Below are positions 7,085 to 16,168 of a stretch of 64,000 bases of DNA, in pieces (the first letter of the stretch is position 1; each line of letters starts with the position of its first letter). The notes beneath the pieces were generated by a model that saw only the letters and a program-made list of their open reading frames with translations, was not told the origin of the DNA and did no database searches. This DNA comes from Acidobacteriota bacterium (GTDB lineage Bacteria > Acidobacteriota > Terriglobia > Terriglobales > Acidobacteriaceae), in assembly GCA_021780075.1 (NCBI GenBank), contig JAJXZL010000046.1:38291-102290 (forward strand), read 5' to 3'. The position numbers and the translations under genes are program-made.

Positions 7085-7741
7085 TCATTTCGGCCGGGTG
7101 AACTCAACGCGGTCGCGGGTGCGTACCCACGCGTTGCCGGCCATCCGTCCCACCGCATCAAGCCCCGCCGGGTCCACGCGGAAATCCTCCACCAGGTCTC
7201 CGCGCACGTGAAAGCGCACCACCTCGCCCAGCACAATCACCCCGCTGCCTGCCTCCTTGCTGGTGTAGATCACCTGCATCAGGCGGCACTCCATCTGCGC
7301 CGGCGACTCGGCCACCCGCGGCGGACGAACCGCTTCGCTGGCCAGCGCCGTCAGCCCCGCCAGTTTGAACTCGTCCACCTCCGGCGCAACCTCGGCCGCT
7401 GTCGCGTTGGCCGCCGCCGCAATGGCTTCGCTCACCACGTTCACCACAAACTCGCCTGTCTCTTCCACATTGCTCAGCGTGTCTTTGCGCTGGCCCGTCT
7501 CGCCTGCGCCCGCGCGCCGCAGCGTCGGGCAAAACAGAACCGTCGGCGGCACCGAGCCCACGCCCGTGAAAAAGCTGAACGGCGCAAGATTGGCCACGCC
7601 GCGCGCGTCCAAAGTCGACACCAGTGCCACAGGACGCGGCACAATGATCCCGCTCATCAGCTTGTACACCTGATTCGGCTTGCATTCCGCGGGGTCAAAC
7701 GTCTGCATCGAAGGGCCGTAGAGCGTCTCTGAGGAGTTCAT
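7085..7741 (-). CDS. Flavin reductase-like, FMN-binding split-barrel protein
   Basis: 218 residues. The flavin_reductase-like domain occupies most of the protein: VYKLMSGIIVPRPVALVST near the start, NLAPFSFFTGVGSVPP (substrate/flavin loop), then RKDTLSNVEETGEFVVN (in part), and a C-terminal strand VIVLGEVVRFHV. These proteins bind FMN and usually supply reduced flavin or reduce small substrates in the cytoplasm. ATG 7741 is taken as the start although the nearest AGGA is only two bases away; Met12 is the alternative. It is followed on the same strand by the PEBP-like lipoprotein gene. Confidence 0.88.
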   Translation of the reverse strand: MNSSETLYGPSMQTFDPAECKPNQVYKLMSGIIVPRPVALVSTLDARGVANLAPFSFFTGVGSVPPTVLFCPTLRRAGAGETGQRKDTLSNVEETGEFVVNVVSEAIAAAANATAAEVAPEVDEFKLAGLTALASEAVRPPRVAESPAQMECRLMQVIYTSKEAGSGVIVLGEVVRFHVRGDLVEDFRVDPAGLDAVGRMAGNAWVRTRDRVEFTRPK

Positions 7742-7897
7742 AGTCCTAGCCTAGAACATCCAATTGCGTCTTCGCGCGTCTAAACAAATCTGCACACCCC
7801 CCGCGCGCAAGGCGTAACAGTTCTGGTGCACAACGGGAAATTTGCACGCTGATAACATTGCATGATGCACAATCGTAAATAGGAGAAAGAAGCCGTA

Positions 7898-8569
7898 GTG
7901 CCGCGCATCCATTTTCAACAACAACTCGCCGAACTCAAGGACCAGCTCCTTGCCATGGCTGCCCTTGCGCAGCAGGCGGTCGAGTCCGCGCTGGACGCTT
8001 ATCTGCAGCGCGATCTGGGCCTATGCCAATACGTCAAGCAGAATGAAACCGCCATCAACAGTGCCCAGCGCGAACTGGACGAAATGGCCTATGAGCTTCT
8101 CGCCAAGGAGCAGCCCATGGCCATCGATCTGCGCTTCATCCTCGCCGTCATCAAAATAAACGGCGATCTGGAACGTATCGGCGATCAGTCTATGGGCATT
8201 TCCCGTCGCACCCGCGATATCGTCAAATATGAAGACTTGGAGTTGCCCGTAGACTTTGCTGCCATGGGCGAGTTTACCGGCCGCATGATTCGCACCGCCA
8301 TTCACGCCCTCCTCGAGGGCGATGCGCGCCTCGCAGACACCGTCCGCGAAATGGATGACGAAATCGATCGCATGAACCGCCGCGCGCATGACGACCTGCT
8401 CAAGCTCATCCAGGAAAAACCACAATACACCCAGCAGGCAATGAACGGGCTCCTCGTCTCGCGCAGTCTTGAGCGCATCGCTGACCACGCCTCCAACATT
8501 GCCACAGACGTCATCTTCTGGATCCGCGGCGCGGACGTCCGCCACCAGCTCAGCTTGTCAATGGATTGA
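7898..8569 (+). CDS. phoU: Phosphate-specific transport system accessory protein PhoU
   Basis: 223 residues from GTG 7898, preceded by AGGAGA about 11 bases upstream. It is all-helical with two PhoU repeats. The metal-binding signatures (E/DxxxD type) appear in LRFILAVIKINGDLERIGDQ (in part) and again in VSRSLERIADHASNIA. PhoU restrains phosphate uptake and PhoR signalling in the Pho regulon. The usual neighbours (pstSCAB, phoBR) are absent here, so this copy stands alone. It converges on dps with a stem-loop between. Confidence 0.93.
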   Translation: MPRIHFQQQLAELKDQLLAMAALAQQAVESALDAYLQRDLGLCQYVKQNETAINSAQRELDEMAYELLAKEQPMAIDLRFILAVIKINGDLERIGDQSMGISRRTRDIVKYEDLELPVDFAAMGEFTGRMIRTAIHALLEGDARLADTVREMDDEIDRMNRRAHDDLLKLIQEKPQYTQQAMNGLLVSRSLERIADHASNIATDVIFWIRGADVRHQLSLSMD

Positions 8570-8571
8570 GC

Positions 8572-8616
8572 GCAAGGGGGAGCGCAAGGGATGCAGGGCG
8601 AGGCTCTCCCCCTTGC
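8572..8616. terminator. Stem-loop between convergent phoU and dps
   Basis: Inverted repeat GCAAGGGGGAG (8572-8582) and CTCCCCCTTGC (8606-8616), 11 perfect pairs around a 23-base loop, starting two bases after the phoU stop and lying 45 bp beyond the dps stop. No clear T-tract on either side, so termination may not be purely intrinsic. Confidence 0.5.
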
Positions 8617-8661
8617 ACATCAAGACCCGGAAGGCGGCTGCCCGCATCTGCCCGCGTCGTT

Positions 8662-9174
8662 TTACCGCGTGGACTCAAACAGGAACCACGCGCGCCGCTC
8701 GGCTTCATCAATCCACGCCTCGATCATGCTCGTCGTCGCATAATCTGCGGCCTTGGCTGCAACCTCGTGCGCCACGCGCAGGCTTTCCACAAGCTTCTTG
8801 TTATCCGCGTGGAGTTCAAACAGCATCTCCTCGGGATTCACAAAGTCCATGTCGTTGTCCGCCAGCCGCTGTAGCCGGGCAATATGCCCGATCGACCGGA
8901 TCGTGGTGCCGCCCACCTTGCGCACCCGCTCCGCAATGGCGTCCGTTATGGCAAAAATCTGCGCCGCCTGCTCATCCAGCAGCAGGTGATAGTCGTGGAA
9001 ATGTGGTCCGCTCACGTGCCAGTGAAAGTTCTTGGTCTTGAGATAAAGAACGAAGGCATCGGCCAGCACGGCGTTCAACACGCTGGAGAGGTCTTTCACC
9101 TCCGCAGGGGTGAAGCCGTCAGGAGTGCTGAGCTTGGCGACTCTTGAAGCGCTTTCTTGCGTACGTGTGGCCAT
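8662..9174 (-). CDS. dps: Dps-family ferritin-like DNA-protection protein
   Basis: 170 residues, normal for Dps. The inter-subunit ferroxidase residues are visible: KTKNFHWHVSGPHFHDYHLL (in part) supplies the two His, and HDYHLLLDEQ the acidic ligands. Further on, DFVNPEEMLFELHADNKKL (in part) and the C-terminal helix AWIDEAERRAWFLFEST are typical. Dps forms dodecamers that oxidise and store iron with peroxide and shield DNA in starvation. An extended N-terminus (RTQESASRVAKL) with basic residues may contact DNA. The gene converges on phoU. Confidence 0.93.
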   Translation of the reverse strand: MATRTQESASRVAKLSTPDGFTPAEVKDLSSVLNAVLADAFVLYLKTKNFHWHVSGPHFHDYHLLLDEQAAQIFAITDAIAERVRKVGGTTIRSIGHIARLQRLADNDMDFVNPEEMLFELHADNKKLVESLRVAHEVAAKAADYATTSMIEAWIDEAERRAWFLFESTR

Positions 9175-9356
9175 GGCTGCTCCTCTGCCGGGGACGACCC
9201 CGCGACGTCAGGAATGGCAGCCGCGCGCTCGTGCCCTGCGCTGCACGGTTAGACGCCAACCTCGCCGGAAAGGCTCCTCGCAAAGCTGTGCAAAATTCAG
9301 CGGGCGCCAACTCCTTGAGAGATGGCGCCCTGCCGGTCCTGCGCGAAGAGTTGAAG

Positions 9357-10343
9357 TCAGCCTTTCTCCACCGGATGCGTCGCATAGTGCAGCAGCACAG
9401 CCACCGCGCAGCTGGTCAGCCGCGTCTCGGCTGAGTCGGCCCGGCTTGTCAGAATCACCGGAACCCGCGCGCCCAGCACAATGCCAGCTAGTTGCGCGCC
9501 GCCCAGGTACTCAAGCTGCTTGGCCAGCATGTTGCCGCTCTCCAGATCGGGCACGATCAGAATGTCGGCAAGTCCCGTCACCGGCGAATCAAGGTGCTTG
9601 ATCTTCGCCGCTTTCACGCTAACAGCGGTGTCAAACGCCAGTGGCCCGTCGAGGATTCCCCCCGTAATCTGTCCGCGGTCCGCCATCTTGCACAGCGCCG
9701 CCGCCTCCATCGTCGAGGGAATCTTGGGATTCACGGTTTCAACCGCAGACAGCAGCGCCACCTTTGGCTCCGGAATCCCCAGCGCGTGCGCCAGGTCAAT
9801 CGCGTTCTGCACGATGTGAATCTTATCCTCAAACTCAGGCTTGATGTTGATGGCTGCATCGGAAATCAGTAGCGTCCGCGCATACGCTGGCGTATCCATC
9901 ACAAACACGTGCGAGATGCGCCGCGAAGTGCGCAGACCCGTGTCCCGCGCCATGGCCACCTTCATCAGTTCGTCGGTGTGCAGGCTGCCTTTCATCATGG
10001 CCTGTGCCTCGCCTTTGCGGCACATCGCCACGCAAATCTCCGCTGCGCTCACCTCGGATTCCGCATCAACTACGGGGAACGGGCTGATATCCAGGCCAAT
10101 CTTCGCCGCCAGCGCTTTCATCGCCGCAACATCCCCAACCAGCGTCGGCTTGATCAGCCCCTCGGCCGCAGCTTCCACCGCGCCCCGCAGGGCAACGTCA
10201 GACAATGGCCAGCAAACCGACGTCGTAATCGCCGGCAGGGACTTGCAGCGCTCCAGAAACTTGTGAAACACGTGGTAGTCAGACGGGTGGCCAACCAGCG
10301 GGTCAACGGCTACAGCCTCGGCAAGAGGTGCAAGATCGCTCAT
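9357..10343 (-). CDS. Phosphate acetyl/butyryltransferase family enzyme
   Basis: 328 residues from ATG 10343, which has GGGAGA about 10 bases upstream; the longer frame to 10517 adds an Arg-rich unrelated segment. It carries the PTA_PTB domain: LVGDVAAMKALAAKIGLD near the start, then MCRKGEAQAMMKGSLHTDELMK (in part), RRISHVFVMD, ISDAAINIKP, and near the end LIVPDLESGNMLAKQL (in part) and GIVLGARVPVILTSR. This is the size class of phosphate butyryltransferases and short phosphotransacetylases. It would interconvert acyl-CoA and acyl-phosphate, and could supply or drain acetyl-phosphate together with the acetate kinase at 34562-35758. It has no direct kinase neighbour here. Preference for acetyl over butyryl cannot be told by eye. 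Confidence 0.85.
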   Translation of the reverse strand: MSDLAPLAEAVAVDPLVGHPSDYHVFHKFLERCKSLPAITTSVCWPLSDVALRGAVEAAAEGLIKPTLVGDVAAMKALAAKIGLDISPFPVVDAESEVSAAEICVAMCRKGEAQAMMKGSLHTDELMKVAMARDTGLRTSRRISHVFVMDTPAYARTLLISDAAINIKPEFEDKIHIVQNAIDLAHALGIPEPKVALLSAVETVNPKIPSTMEAAALCKMADRGQITGGILDGPLAFDTAVSVKAAKIKHLDSPVTGLADILIVPDLESGNMLAKQLEYLGGAQLAGIVLGARVPVILTSRADSAETRLTSCAVAVLLHYATHPVEKG

Positions 10344-10490
10344 CTGTTCTTTTCTCCCGGCCGGAGCAGGGAAAGCACGCCCGGCCTCACGCAACCATTC
10401 TCTCCCGGCCAGTAGTCTCCGCATGTGCTCAAGGTCACAGTACGGGCTGCTATTTCGTATAGCGGTATTTGAGCGTCTGCGCACCTCGCC

Positions 10491-10548
10491 CTCGGCTGAA
10501 AACAAACGAGCGGGCATGCAAAGACCACAGGTGCGTTTTTCAGCCGAG
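10491..10548. repeat. Inverted repeat downstream of the methyltransferase gene
   Basis: Arms CTCGGCTGAAAA (10491-10502) and TTTTCAGCCGAG (10537-10548) match perfectly across a 34-base loop. It lies 22 bp beyond the stop of the leftward O-methyltransferase gene and about 150 bp upstream of the phosphate acyltransferase gene. It could be a transcript end or an mRNA-stabilising structure. Confidence 0.45.
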
Positions 10549-10569
10549 GCGTTATGCCACCGCAGAAAA

Positions 10570-11586
10570 CTACTTCAGCCCCACCACCATCGAGTCCGGC
10601 CCCACAAGGTGCTCCACTCGGGCATCGCTGAAGCCTGCATCCTTCATCCACCCGATGCAGTCGCCGCTCGTGTAGTCGAAGCCGCCCGTCGTTTCGATCA
10701 GCATGTTCAGGCTCATCAGCAAACCGAATGTGTTCTTCCGTCGCTCATCGTCAATCATCGCGTCGTAGACAATCAGCGCGCCACCCTTGGGAACCGCGTC
10801 GTAAGCCTTGCGAATCAGAAACCGTTTTTCTTCCAGATTCCAGTCGTGCAGAATGTGTCCCATCATCACCACTTCCGCTTCCGGCAGCGGGTCCTTGAAG
10901 AAGTTGCCGGGGCGAAACTGCACGCGATCCGTCAGTCCGTGGTGCTCCACATATTCCTCGAAGACCGGCGCCACCTCAGGCAGATCGAAGCCCGTGCCAA
11001 ACAGGTGCTCATTTTTCAGCGCCACCTGTACAATCAGATCGCCCTGCGCAGGGCCTGCATCGGCCACCGTCTGATACTTCGCCCAGGGAAATTTCGCGGC
11101 GATCGCCTGGTTCGCCCCACGGCTCACGCCCGTCATCGCGCGCAGAAATACCTTCAGCCGTTCCGGATCGGCATAGAGAGTCGCGAACATGTCCGTTTCC
11201 CCGCGGCTCGCCTCGTTCTGCGGCAGGCCCGTACGCAGCGCGGTGGTCAGGTCGCCCCATTGATGGAAAAGCCGCTTGTTCGCCATCTCCAGAATCCCGC
11301 CAATGTACGACGGCTTGTGCTTGTCCAGGAAAAAATCCGTCGAGGGCGTGTTGGAGTATCTTCCGTCGTGGCGTTCCAGAAACCCCAGCGCCACCAGCGC
11401 ATCCAGAAAGTCGTGCGCAGCGCGCGGGTGCAGGCCCAGGCGTCCGGAAAGTGTTTCAAGATCTTCGGGCCGCTTTGCCAACTCGGTAAAGACTTCCATT
11501 TCCACGGCGCTCAAAAGCGTCTTTGAGCCCCAGAAGGCTAGGCCGGTCTGCAAAATGTGTTCGGGATTAGGAGCGTGCGTGCTCAT
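10570..11586 (-). CDS. SAM-dependent O-methyltransferase with winged-helix dimerisation domain
   Basis: 338 residues from ATG 11586 (GAGG seven bases upstream); the frame continues to 11646 without support. The N-terminal winged-helix dimerisation domain (about 10-95, e.g. [20 protein letters not shown] in part) precedes an O-methyltransferase domain. Family features are [36 protein letters not shown] (in part), [10 protein letters not shown] and the Lys/Gly loop [15 protein letters not shown]. The glycine-rich SAM loop reads [10 protein letters not shown] rather than the usual DVGGGxG, so cofactor binding may be altered. It resembles the CrtF/acetylserotonin O-methyltransferase group; the substrate is unknown. 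No biosynthetic cluster is adjacent. Confidence 0.87.
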   Translation of the reverse strand: MSTHAPNPEHILQTGLAFWGSKTLLSAVEMEVFTELAKRPEDLETLSGRLGLHPRAAHDFLDALVALGFLERHDGRYSNTPSTDFFLDKHKPSYIGGILEMANKRLFHQWGDLTTALRTGLPQNEASRGETDMFATLYADPERLKVFLRAMTGVSRGANQAIAAKFPWAKYQTVADAGPAQGDLIVQVALKNEHLFGTGFDLPEVAPVFEEYVEHHGLTDRVQFRPGNFFKDPLPEAEVVMMGHILHDWNLEEKRFLIRKAYDAVPKGGALIVYDAMIDDERRKNTFGLLMSLNMLIETTGGFDYTSGDCIGWMKDAGFSDARVEHLVGPDSMVVGLK

Positions 11587-12016
11587 GGTGTGACCTCTTT
11601 CTTGCTCAGGGCTACAGTGCGGGGAAAAAGCCTCGTCTGCGGACATCGCAGCCTGCTCTTGCCGTGTTTGCGCGCCGTCATCCTTCCAGAAGCGGCATGC
11701 GTGGACATGGCGTGGTTGTGGAGATGTGAACTCGCGTTAGCCTTGAATTACTCGGTTGGCTTGTGCCGTCGCTGAAAACGCACCCGGGTCATCGCCTCGG
11801 GCCAGAGGAACTTGGATGCGCTCAATACATGCTCAATTGGAATACGATTTGGGGAATCCATTCGAGCTTCGCAAACCATACAATGCCAACACCTTGCTGA
11901 GCAACGTCAAATAATGCGCTCCGCTTCCTGAAGATGAACTTTCTTTCCGTCATGTGCCAAAGCTGATATGCTGCGAGCGTTAAGAAAACCGATTTACGCA
12001 ATAAAGGGGTACGGCG
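11587..12016. other. Divergent intergenic region
   Basis: 430 bp between the O-methyltransferase (leftward) and xylB (rightward). I see no gene, repeat or clear operator. An A/T-rich stretch at about 11925-12010 probably holds the xylB promoter; AAAGGGG at 12003-12009 serves as its ribosome binding site. Confidence 0.4.
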
Positions 12017-13492
12017 ATGTGGTTTCTTGGAATGGACGTAGGCACGGGTGGCACGCGCGCTGTGCTCGTGGACGCGGCAGGCAAAGTGATCTCCAGCGCG
12101 TCGAGCGAGCATGCTGCCTTTCGCACGCCGCACCCCGGCTGGGCTGAGCAGGATCCCGAAGACTGGTGGCAGGCCGCGCAAAAAGCCATTCGGCTTGCGC
12201 TGGCCGCCGCGCCTGAGCCGCATGAGCCCATCGCCGCCATCGGACTCACCGGCCAGATGCACGGCGCTGTGCTCCTCGACGAGAACGGCCAGGTGCTGCG
12301 CCCCTCGCTCATCTGGTGTGACACCCGCACCCAGCCCCAGTGCGACTGGCTCCACCAGAAAATCGGCTATGACAAGCTCATCGAGCTCACCTGCAATCCC
12401 GCCCTGCCCAACTTCACGCTCACCAAGCTCCTCTGGGTCAAGCAGCACGAGCCGGAAATCTTCTCGCGAACGCGCCACATCATGTGTCCCAAGGACTACG
12501 TCCGCTACCGCCTCACAGGCGAGTTCGCCATCGACGTGCAGGAGGCCTCCGGAACGCTGCTCCTCGACGTCACACATCGCCGCTGGTCAAAAGAAGTCGC
12601 TGAAGCCGCGGGGATTCCCGAAAGCTGGCTGCCCCGCGTCTATGAGTCGCCCGAGATCTGCGCGCGCATCAGCGAAAGCGCCGCCGGGCTTACCGGCCTT
12701 GCCGTCGGCACGCCGGTCGTCGCAGGAGCGGGCGATCAGGGCGCAGGTGCCGTCGGCATGGGAATCCTGCAGCCCGGCTCCGTCTCCGCCACCATCGGCA
12801 CCTCCGGCGTCGTCTTTGCCGCCACGGCCAGCCCCACCAAAGACCCCAAAGGCCGCCTGCACACCTTCTGCCACGCAGTGCCCGGCGTCTGGCACGTAAT
12901 GGGCGTAACGCAGTCCGCCGGCCTCAGCTTCAGTTGGCTCAAGGAGACATTCTTCGCCGGTCAAAGTTACGACGCGCTCACCGAGGCCGCCGCGAAAGTT
13001 CCCGCCTGCAGCCAGGGCCTGCAGTGGGCGCCCTATCTCCTCGGCGAGCGCACGCCTCATCTCGACCCCGAAGTTCGCGCCGCCTTTGCGGGTGTCTCCA
13101 CCGTCCACACCGCCGCGCACTTTGTCCGCGCCGTGCTTGAGGGCGTGGCCTACTCGCTCCAGGACACCTTCACCCTCTTCGCTGAACTCGGTATTCCCGT
13201 CAGCGCCGTGCGTCTCGGAGGCGGCGGCGCGCGTGGCCCGCTCTGGCGCAAAATTCAGGCTGGCATCTACGGCCAGGCCGTCGAAGTGCTCGCCGCGGAA
13301 GAAGGCGGCGCATTCGGTTCTGCGCTGCTCGCTGGCGTAGGCGCGGGCCATTGGGCCAATCTCGACGAGGCATGCGCCCAAGCCATTGAAGTAGCCCAGC
13401 GCATCGAGCCAGATCCCGCCGACCTCGCTGCCTACAAATCCGGCTATGCAAACTGGCGCAGGCTCTACCCCGCATTGAAGACCTTGCGGTAG
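12017..13492 (+). CDS. xylB: Xylulokinase (FGGY family)
   Basis: 491 residues, full length. FGGY-kinase features: GMDVGTGGTRAVLVD (phosphate 1 loop) at the N-terminus, IGLTGQMHGAVLLDENG (in part; the TGQMHG motif is typical of xylulokinase), GDQGAGAVGMG (catalytic Asp), IGTSGVVFA (phosphate 2), and RLGGGGARGPLWRKI near the C-terminus (adenosine motif). It phosphorylates D-xylulose to xylulose-5-phosphate in the cytoplasm, the substrate of the phosphoketolase encoded at 35876-38251. No xylose isomerase or xylose transporter is adjacent; the symporter and isomerase operon at 28.5-33.5 kb may be functionally related but is not contiguous. Confidence 0.93.
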   Translation: MWFLGMDVGTGGTRAVLVDAAGKVISSASSEHAAFRTPHPGWAEQDPEDWWQAAQKAIRLALAAAPEPHEPIAAIGLTGQMHGAVLLDENGQVLRPSLIWCDTRTQPQCDWLHQKIGYDKLIELTCNPALPNFTLTKLLWVKQHEPEIFSRTRHIMCPKDYVRYRLTGEFAIDVQEASGTLLLDVTHRRWSKEVAEAAGIPESWLPRVYESPEICARISESAAGLTGLAVGTPVVAGAGDQGAGAVGMGILQPGSVSATIGTSGVVFAATASPTKDPKGRLHTFCHAVPGVWHVMGVTQSAGLSFSWLKETFFAGQSYDALTEAAAKVPACSQGLQWAPYLLGERTPHLDPEVRAAFAGVSTVHTAAHFVRAVLEGVAYSLQDTFTLFAELGIPVSAVRLGGGGARGPLWRKIQAGIYGQAVEVLAAEEGGAFGSALLAGVGAGHWANLDEACAQAIEVAQRIEPDPADLAAYKSGYANWRRLYPALKTLR

Positions 13493-13520
13493 GGAATCGA
13501 CGATCTCCCGCGTGCTCGAT

Positions 13521-13567
13521 GCCCAGGGTGTGCCACGGGCCCCGAATGGGGTCCGTTCACCCTGGGC
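13521..13567 (+). terminator. Long stem-loop after xylB
   Basis: Outer arms GCCCAGGGTG (13521-13530) and CACCCTGGGC (13558-13567) enclose a second hairpin GGGCCCC-gaat-GGGGTCC (13537-13554). It starts 28 bp after the xylB stop. There is no T-tract. Beyond it, TTTTCGAGCATTT occurs twice (about 13613 and 13645) as a short direct repeat. Confidence 0.5.
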
Positions 13568-13743
13568 AAGCGCAGTCCCCGCTGCACTCGTTGGGAGAGA
13601 GCGCATAGGCGATTTTCGAGCATTTTAGGTCCCGCAGAGCGTTTTTTCGAGCATTTCGCGGCGAAATGATAACTTTCTCGTGTACATGCCCCCCAGTGAT
13701 GCTGTAGCCTTCCTATCAAATTGCATTGCGGGAGAGTGGGCTT

Positions 13744-15843
13744 ATGCGTCTCCGTTTTTCCTTGGCTTCATTGGTTTTGTTGTGCGCCGCAGCCGGCGCG
13801 GTAGCACAAACTTCAGCCGCGCCCACCTGTGCTGACCTGCACCTGGTCCCTGCGCCGCGCGAGTGCACGGCGGTCGCAACCATTACTGTTGGCGAGTCCG
13901 GCGTGAGTCTCGTCTACGAGAAGAATGCCGACGATGAATTCGCGGCAAAGGATCTCGAAGAGACAATCAAGGCCCGCGGCATGAGCCATGCCCAGCACAA
14001 TGCGCCCGTCATTCGTCTGGAGCGCGCGGAAAGCGGCGTTGCCAAAGCGCTGCTCGCGCACCATCACCTCACCTTTGACCCGGCCATGCATGACGAGGGC
14101 TACATGATCGTGCCCGACGACGTGCGCGGCCTTGCCGTTATTGCGGAATCCTCCGCCGGCATCTTCTACGGCGCGCAGACGGTCAAGCAGTTGCTGCGCG
14201 GCTCGGGAAAAAGCGCCGTCCTGCTCGCGCCCACCCTGCGCGACTGGCCCGCCATGGCCGATCGCGGAGTCTCCGACGACTGGTCGCGTGGCCCGCTGCC
14301 CAACATGGACTTCCTCAAGCGCGAAATTCGTACTCTCGCAGCGTATAAAGTCAACATCTTCTCGCCCTACTTCGAACACACATTCGCCTACTCCAGCTCC
14401 CCCGTCGCGGCCTTTCCCGGCGGCGCCATGACGCCCGACGAAGCCCGCGAAATGGTCGCCTACGCCGCCCAGTACCACATCACCATCCTCCCTGAGCAGG
14501 AGTCCTTCGGCCATCTCCATCACGTCCTGAAATTCGATGAGTACTCGCCCCTCGGCGAAACGCCCCACGGCTCCGTCCTCGCGCCCGGAGACCCCGGCAC
14601 GCTGCCCCTCATTTCCAGTTGGTTCGCCGATCTCGCCAAAGTCTTCCCCGGCCCCTACGCACACATCGGTGCCGATGAAACATTCGAGCTCGGTCTTGGC
14701 CGCACACGCGACGAGGTGCAGCAGAAGGGGCTCAACACCGTCTACCTCGACTTCCTCACGCGCATCCATTCCGCGCTCGCGCCCTATCACAAGCAGCTCC
14801 TGTTCTGGGGAGACATCGCCGTCAAGTCGCCGGAACTCGTCGGTACGCTGCCCAAGGACATGATCGCCGTGCCCTGGCGCTATGACGCCGAGCCGGATTT
14901 CACGCCCCTCATTCTGCCTTTCACCAAGGCCGGTCTCCAAACCTGGGTTGCCCCCGGCGTCAACAATTGGAATCGTGTCTACCCCAACAACAATGAGGCT
15001 CTAGGCAACATCCGCGCCTTCGTCCGCGACGGCCAGAAGCTCGGCGCAACCGGCATGCTCAACACCATCTGGAACGACGATGGCGAAGGCATCTTCGATG
15101 AAAACTGGTTCGGCGTGCTCTTCGGCGCGGCGGCAGGCTGGCAACAGGGCGAAAGCTCCGAGCTGGCTTTCACCGCATCCTATGGGCTGGCCTTCCACAA
15201 CGACGCAACCGGCAAAATCGACGAGGCGCAGCGGCAACTTATGGCCGCCCACACCGTGCTCCACAATGCCGGGCTCGATGATGTGGAGGACCGCTATTTC
15301 TGGATCGACCCATTCTCGCCGCAGGGTCAGCAGGTCAGCGCAAAGCTCCTTCCTGTCGCCACAGAGATGCGCCTCGACGCCGAGCGTGCCATCACCCTCA
15401 TTGCCCAGGCGCGCGACGCTGCAAAGCTTGAAAATCCTGAGGCCCTCGACGCCATGGAACTCGGTGCCCGCCGCATCGACTTCATCGGCCTCAAGTTTGA
15501 GGAGGCCGCGGAGTGCGCCTCCATCTACAGTCAGGCCCGCGCTCTCGTCAGTGACAAGACTCGCTGGGATGAAGTCTCCGAGATGCTTTGGACCATCGGC
15601 TCCAACAACGGAAAGATGCAGGACATGCGCGACGGCTACACGCAGCTCGGCCAGCTATTCTCTGACGCGTGGATGCGCGACAACCGGCCCTACTGGCTCG
15701 CCAATAATCAGGCCCGCTACGATCGCGCCGCGCAGCTCTGGATAGGCCGCGGCGAGCAGTGGCAACTGGTCATCAACCACTGGCGGGAGACGCGTACACT
15801 TCCACCAGCCAGCGAAGTCGGCCTGCCCGAGCCAGCCAAATAA
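13744..15843 (+). CDS. GH20 beta-N-acetylhexosaminidase
   Basis: 699 residues from ATG 13744, which has GGGAGAG seven bases upstream; an earlier in-frame start at 13726 would sit inside that site. A signal peptide (MRLRFSLASLVLLCAAAGAVA) sends it to the periplasm or outside. The GH20b-type N-terminal domain (about 30-165) ends before the TIM barrel, which opens with LRDWPAMADRGVSDDW. The catalytic Asp-Glu pair is at residues 311-312 (AHIGADETFELG). WNRVYPNN and NTIWNDDGEG follow in the barrel, and about 250 further residues form a helical C-terminal region. It removes terminal N-acetylhexosamine from chitin-like, peptidoglycan or glycan substrates. A hairpin (15896-15940) follows. Confidence 0.9.
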   Translation: MRLRFSLASLVLLCAAAGAVAQTSAAPTCADLHLVPAPRECTAVATITVGESGVSLVYEKNADDEFAAKDLEETIKARGMSHAQHNAPVIRLERAESGVAKALLAHHHLTFDPAMHDEGYMIVPDDVRGLAVIAESSAGIFYGAQTVKQLLRGSGKSAVLLAPTLRDWPAMADRGVSDDWSRGPLPNMDFLKREIRTLAAYKVNIFSPYFEHTFAYSSSPVAAFPGGAMTPDEAREMVAYAAQYHITILPEQESFGHLHHVLKFDEYSPLGETPHGSVLAPGDPGTLPLISSWFADLAKVFPGPYAHIGADETFELGLGRTRDEVQQKGLNTVYLDFLTRIHSALAPYHKQLLFWGDIAVKSPELVGTLPKDMIAVPWRYDAEPDFTPLILPFTKAGLQTWVAPGVNNWNRVYPNNNEALGNIRAFVRDGQKLGATGMLNTIWNDDGEGIFDENWFGVLFGAAAGWQQGESSELAFTASYGLAFHNDATGKIDEAQRQLMAAHTVLHNAGLDDVEDRYFWIDPFSPQGQQVSAKLLPVATEMRLDAERAITLIAQARDAAKLENPEALDAMELGARRIDFIGLKFEEAAECASIYSQARALVSDKTRWDEVSEMLWTIGSNNGKMQDMRDGYTQLGQLFSDAWMRDNRPYWLANNQARYDRAAQLWIGRGEQWQLVINHWRETRTLPPASEVGLPEPAK

Positions 15844-15895
15844 TCCAGGCCCTGCCTCAGCGCAGGCACTCCGCCCTCGCTCAGCCCATCACCTC

Positions 15896-15940
15896 CGTGC
15901 CCCATCCTGGACGCGTTCTTCGCGGAAAGGATGGGGCACG
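15896..15940 (+). terminator. Stem-loop after the GH20 gene
   Basis: Perfect 12-bp arms CGTGCCCCATCC (15896-15907) and GGATGGGGCACG (15929-15940) around a 21-base loop, 52 bp after the stop codon. There is no U-rich tail. Such GTGCCCCATCC hairpins recur between genes in related genomes (recalled, not searched), so it may be a repeat family rather than a dedicated terminator. Confidence 0.45.
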
Positions 15941-15983
15941 GGATGACCTCCCGAATTTTTCTCCGCCCGGTTTGCAGAGTTTT

Positions 15984-16110
15984 TCCCCTCAATCCCGCAC
16001 AATGGAATTGGGTGAGTAGAAATCCGCTCGGTCTGCACCACCGGTCAGTACCCCCCTACCCCCCCTTTTGCATTTATTATGATTTTCCACAAGAAGTTTG
16101 CAGATCATTT
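15984..16110 (+). repeat. Intergenic element, copy A (conserved box plus C-tract)
   Basis: Box 1 at about 15984-16026 matches the minus strand of 40660-40702 at about 40 of 43 positions (shared core GCACAATGGAATTGGGT). A variable spacer follows, then a pyrimidine tract with runs of C split by TA (about 16049-16068), then TTTTCCACA (about 16083-16091), all in the same order as copy B. It lies in the 448-bp gap between the GH20 and methyltransferase genes and is not coding. Confidence 0.7.
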
Positions 16111-16168
16111 CGGCGAGCGGCCGACGCGCTCACTCTTTAGCTCAAGCCAGACTTACCACAAGCTCTTT

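Noticed and set aside
11822..12577. Minus-strand frame overlapping the start of xylB
   Set aside because: No family features; it covers the xylB N-terminus with its conserved phosphate loop.
13813..14940. Minus-strand frame inside the GH20 gene
   Set aside because: Shadow of a gene with intact catalytic Asp-Glu and signal peptide.
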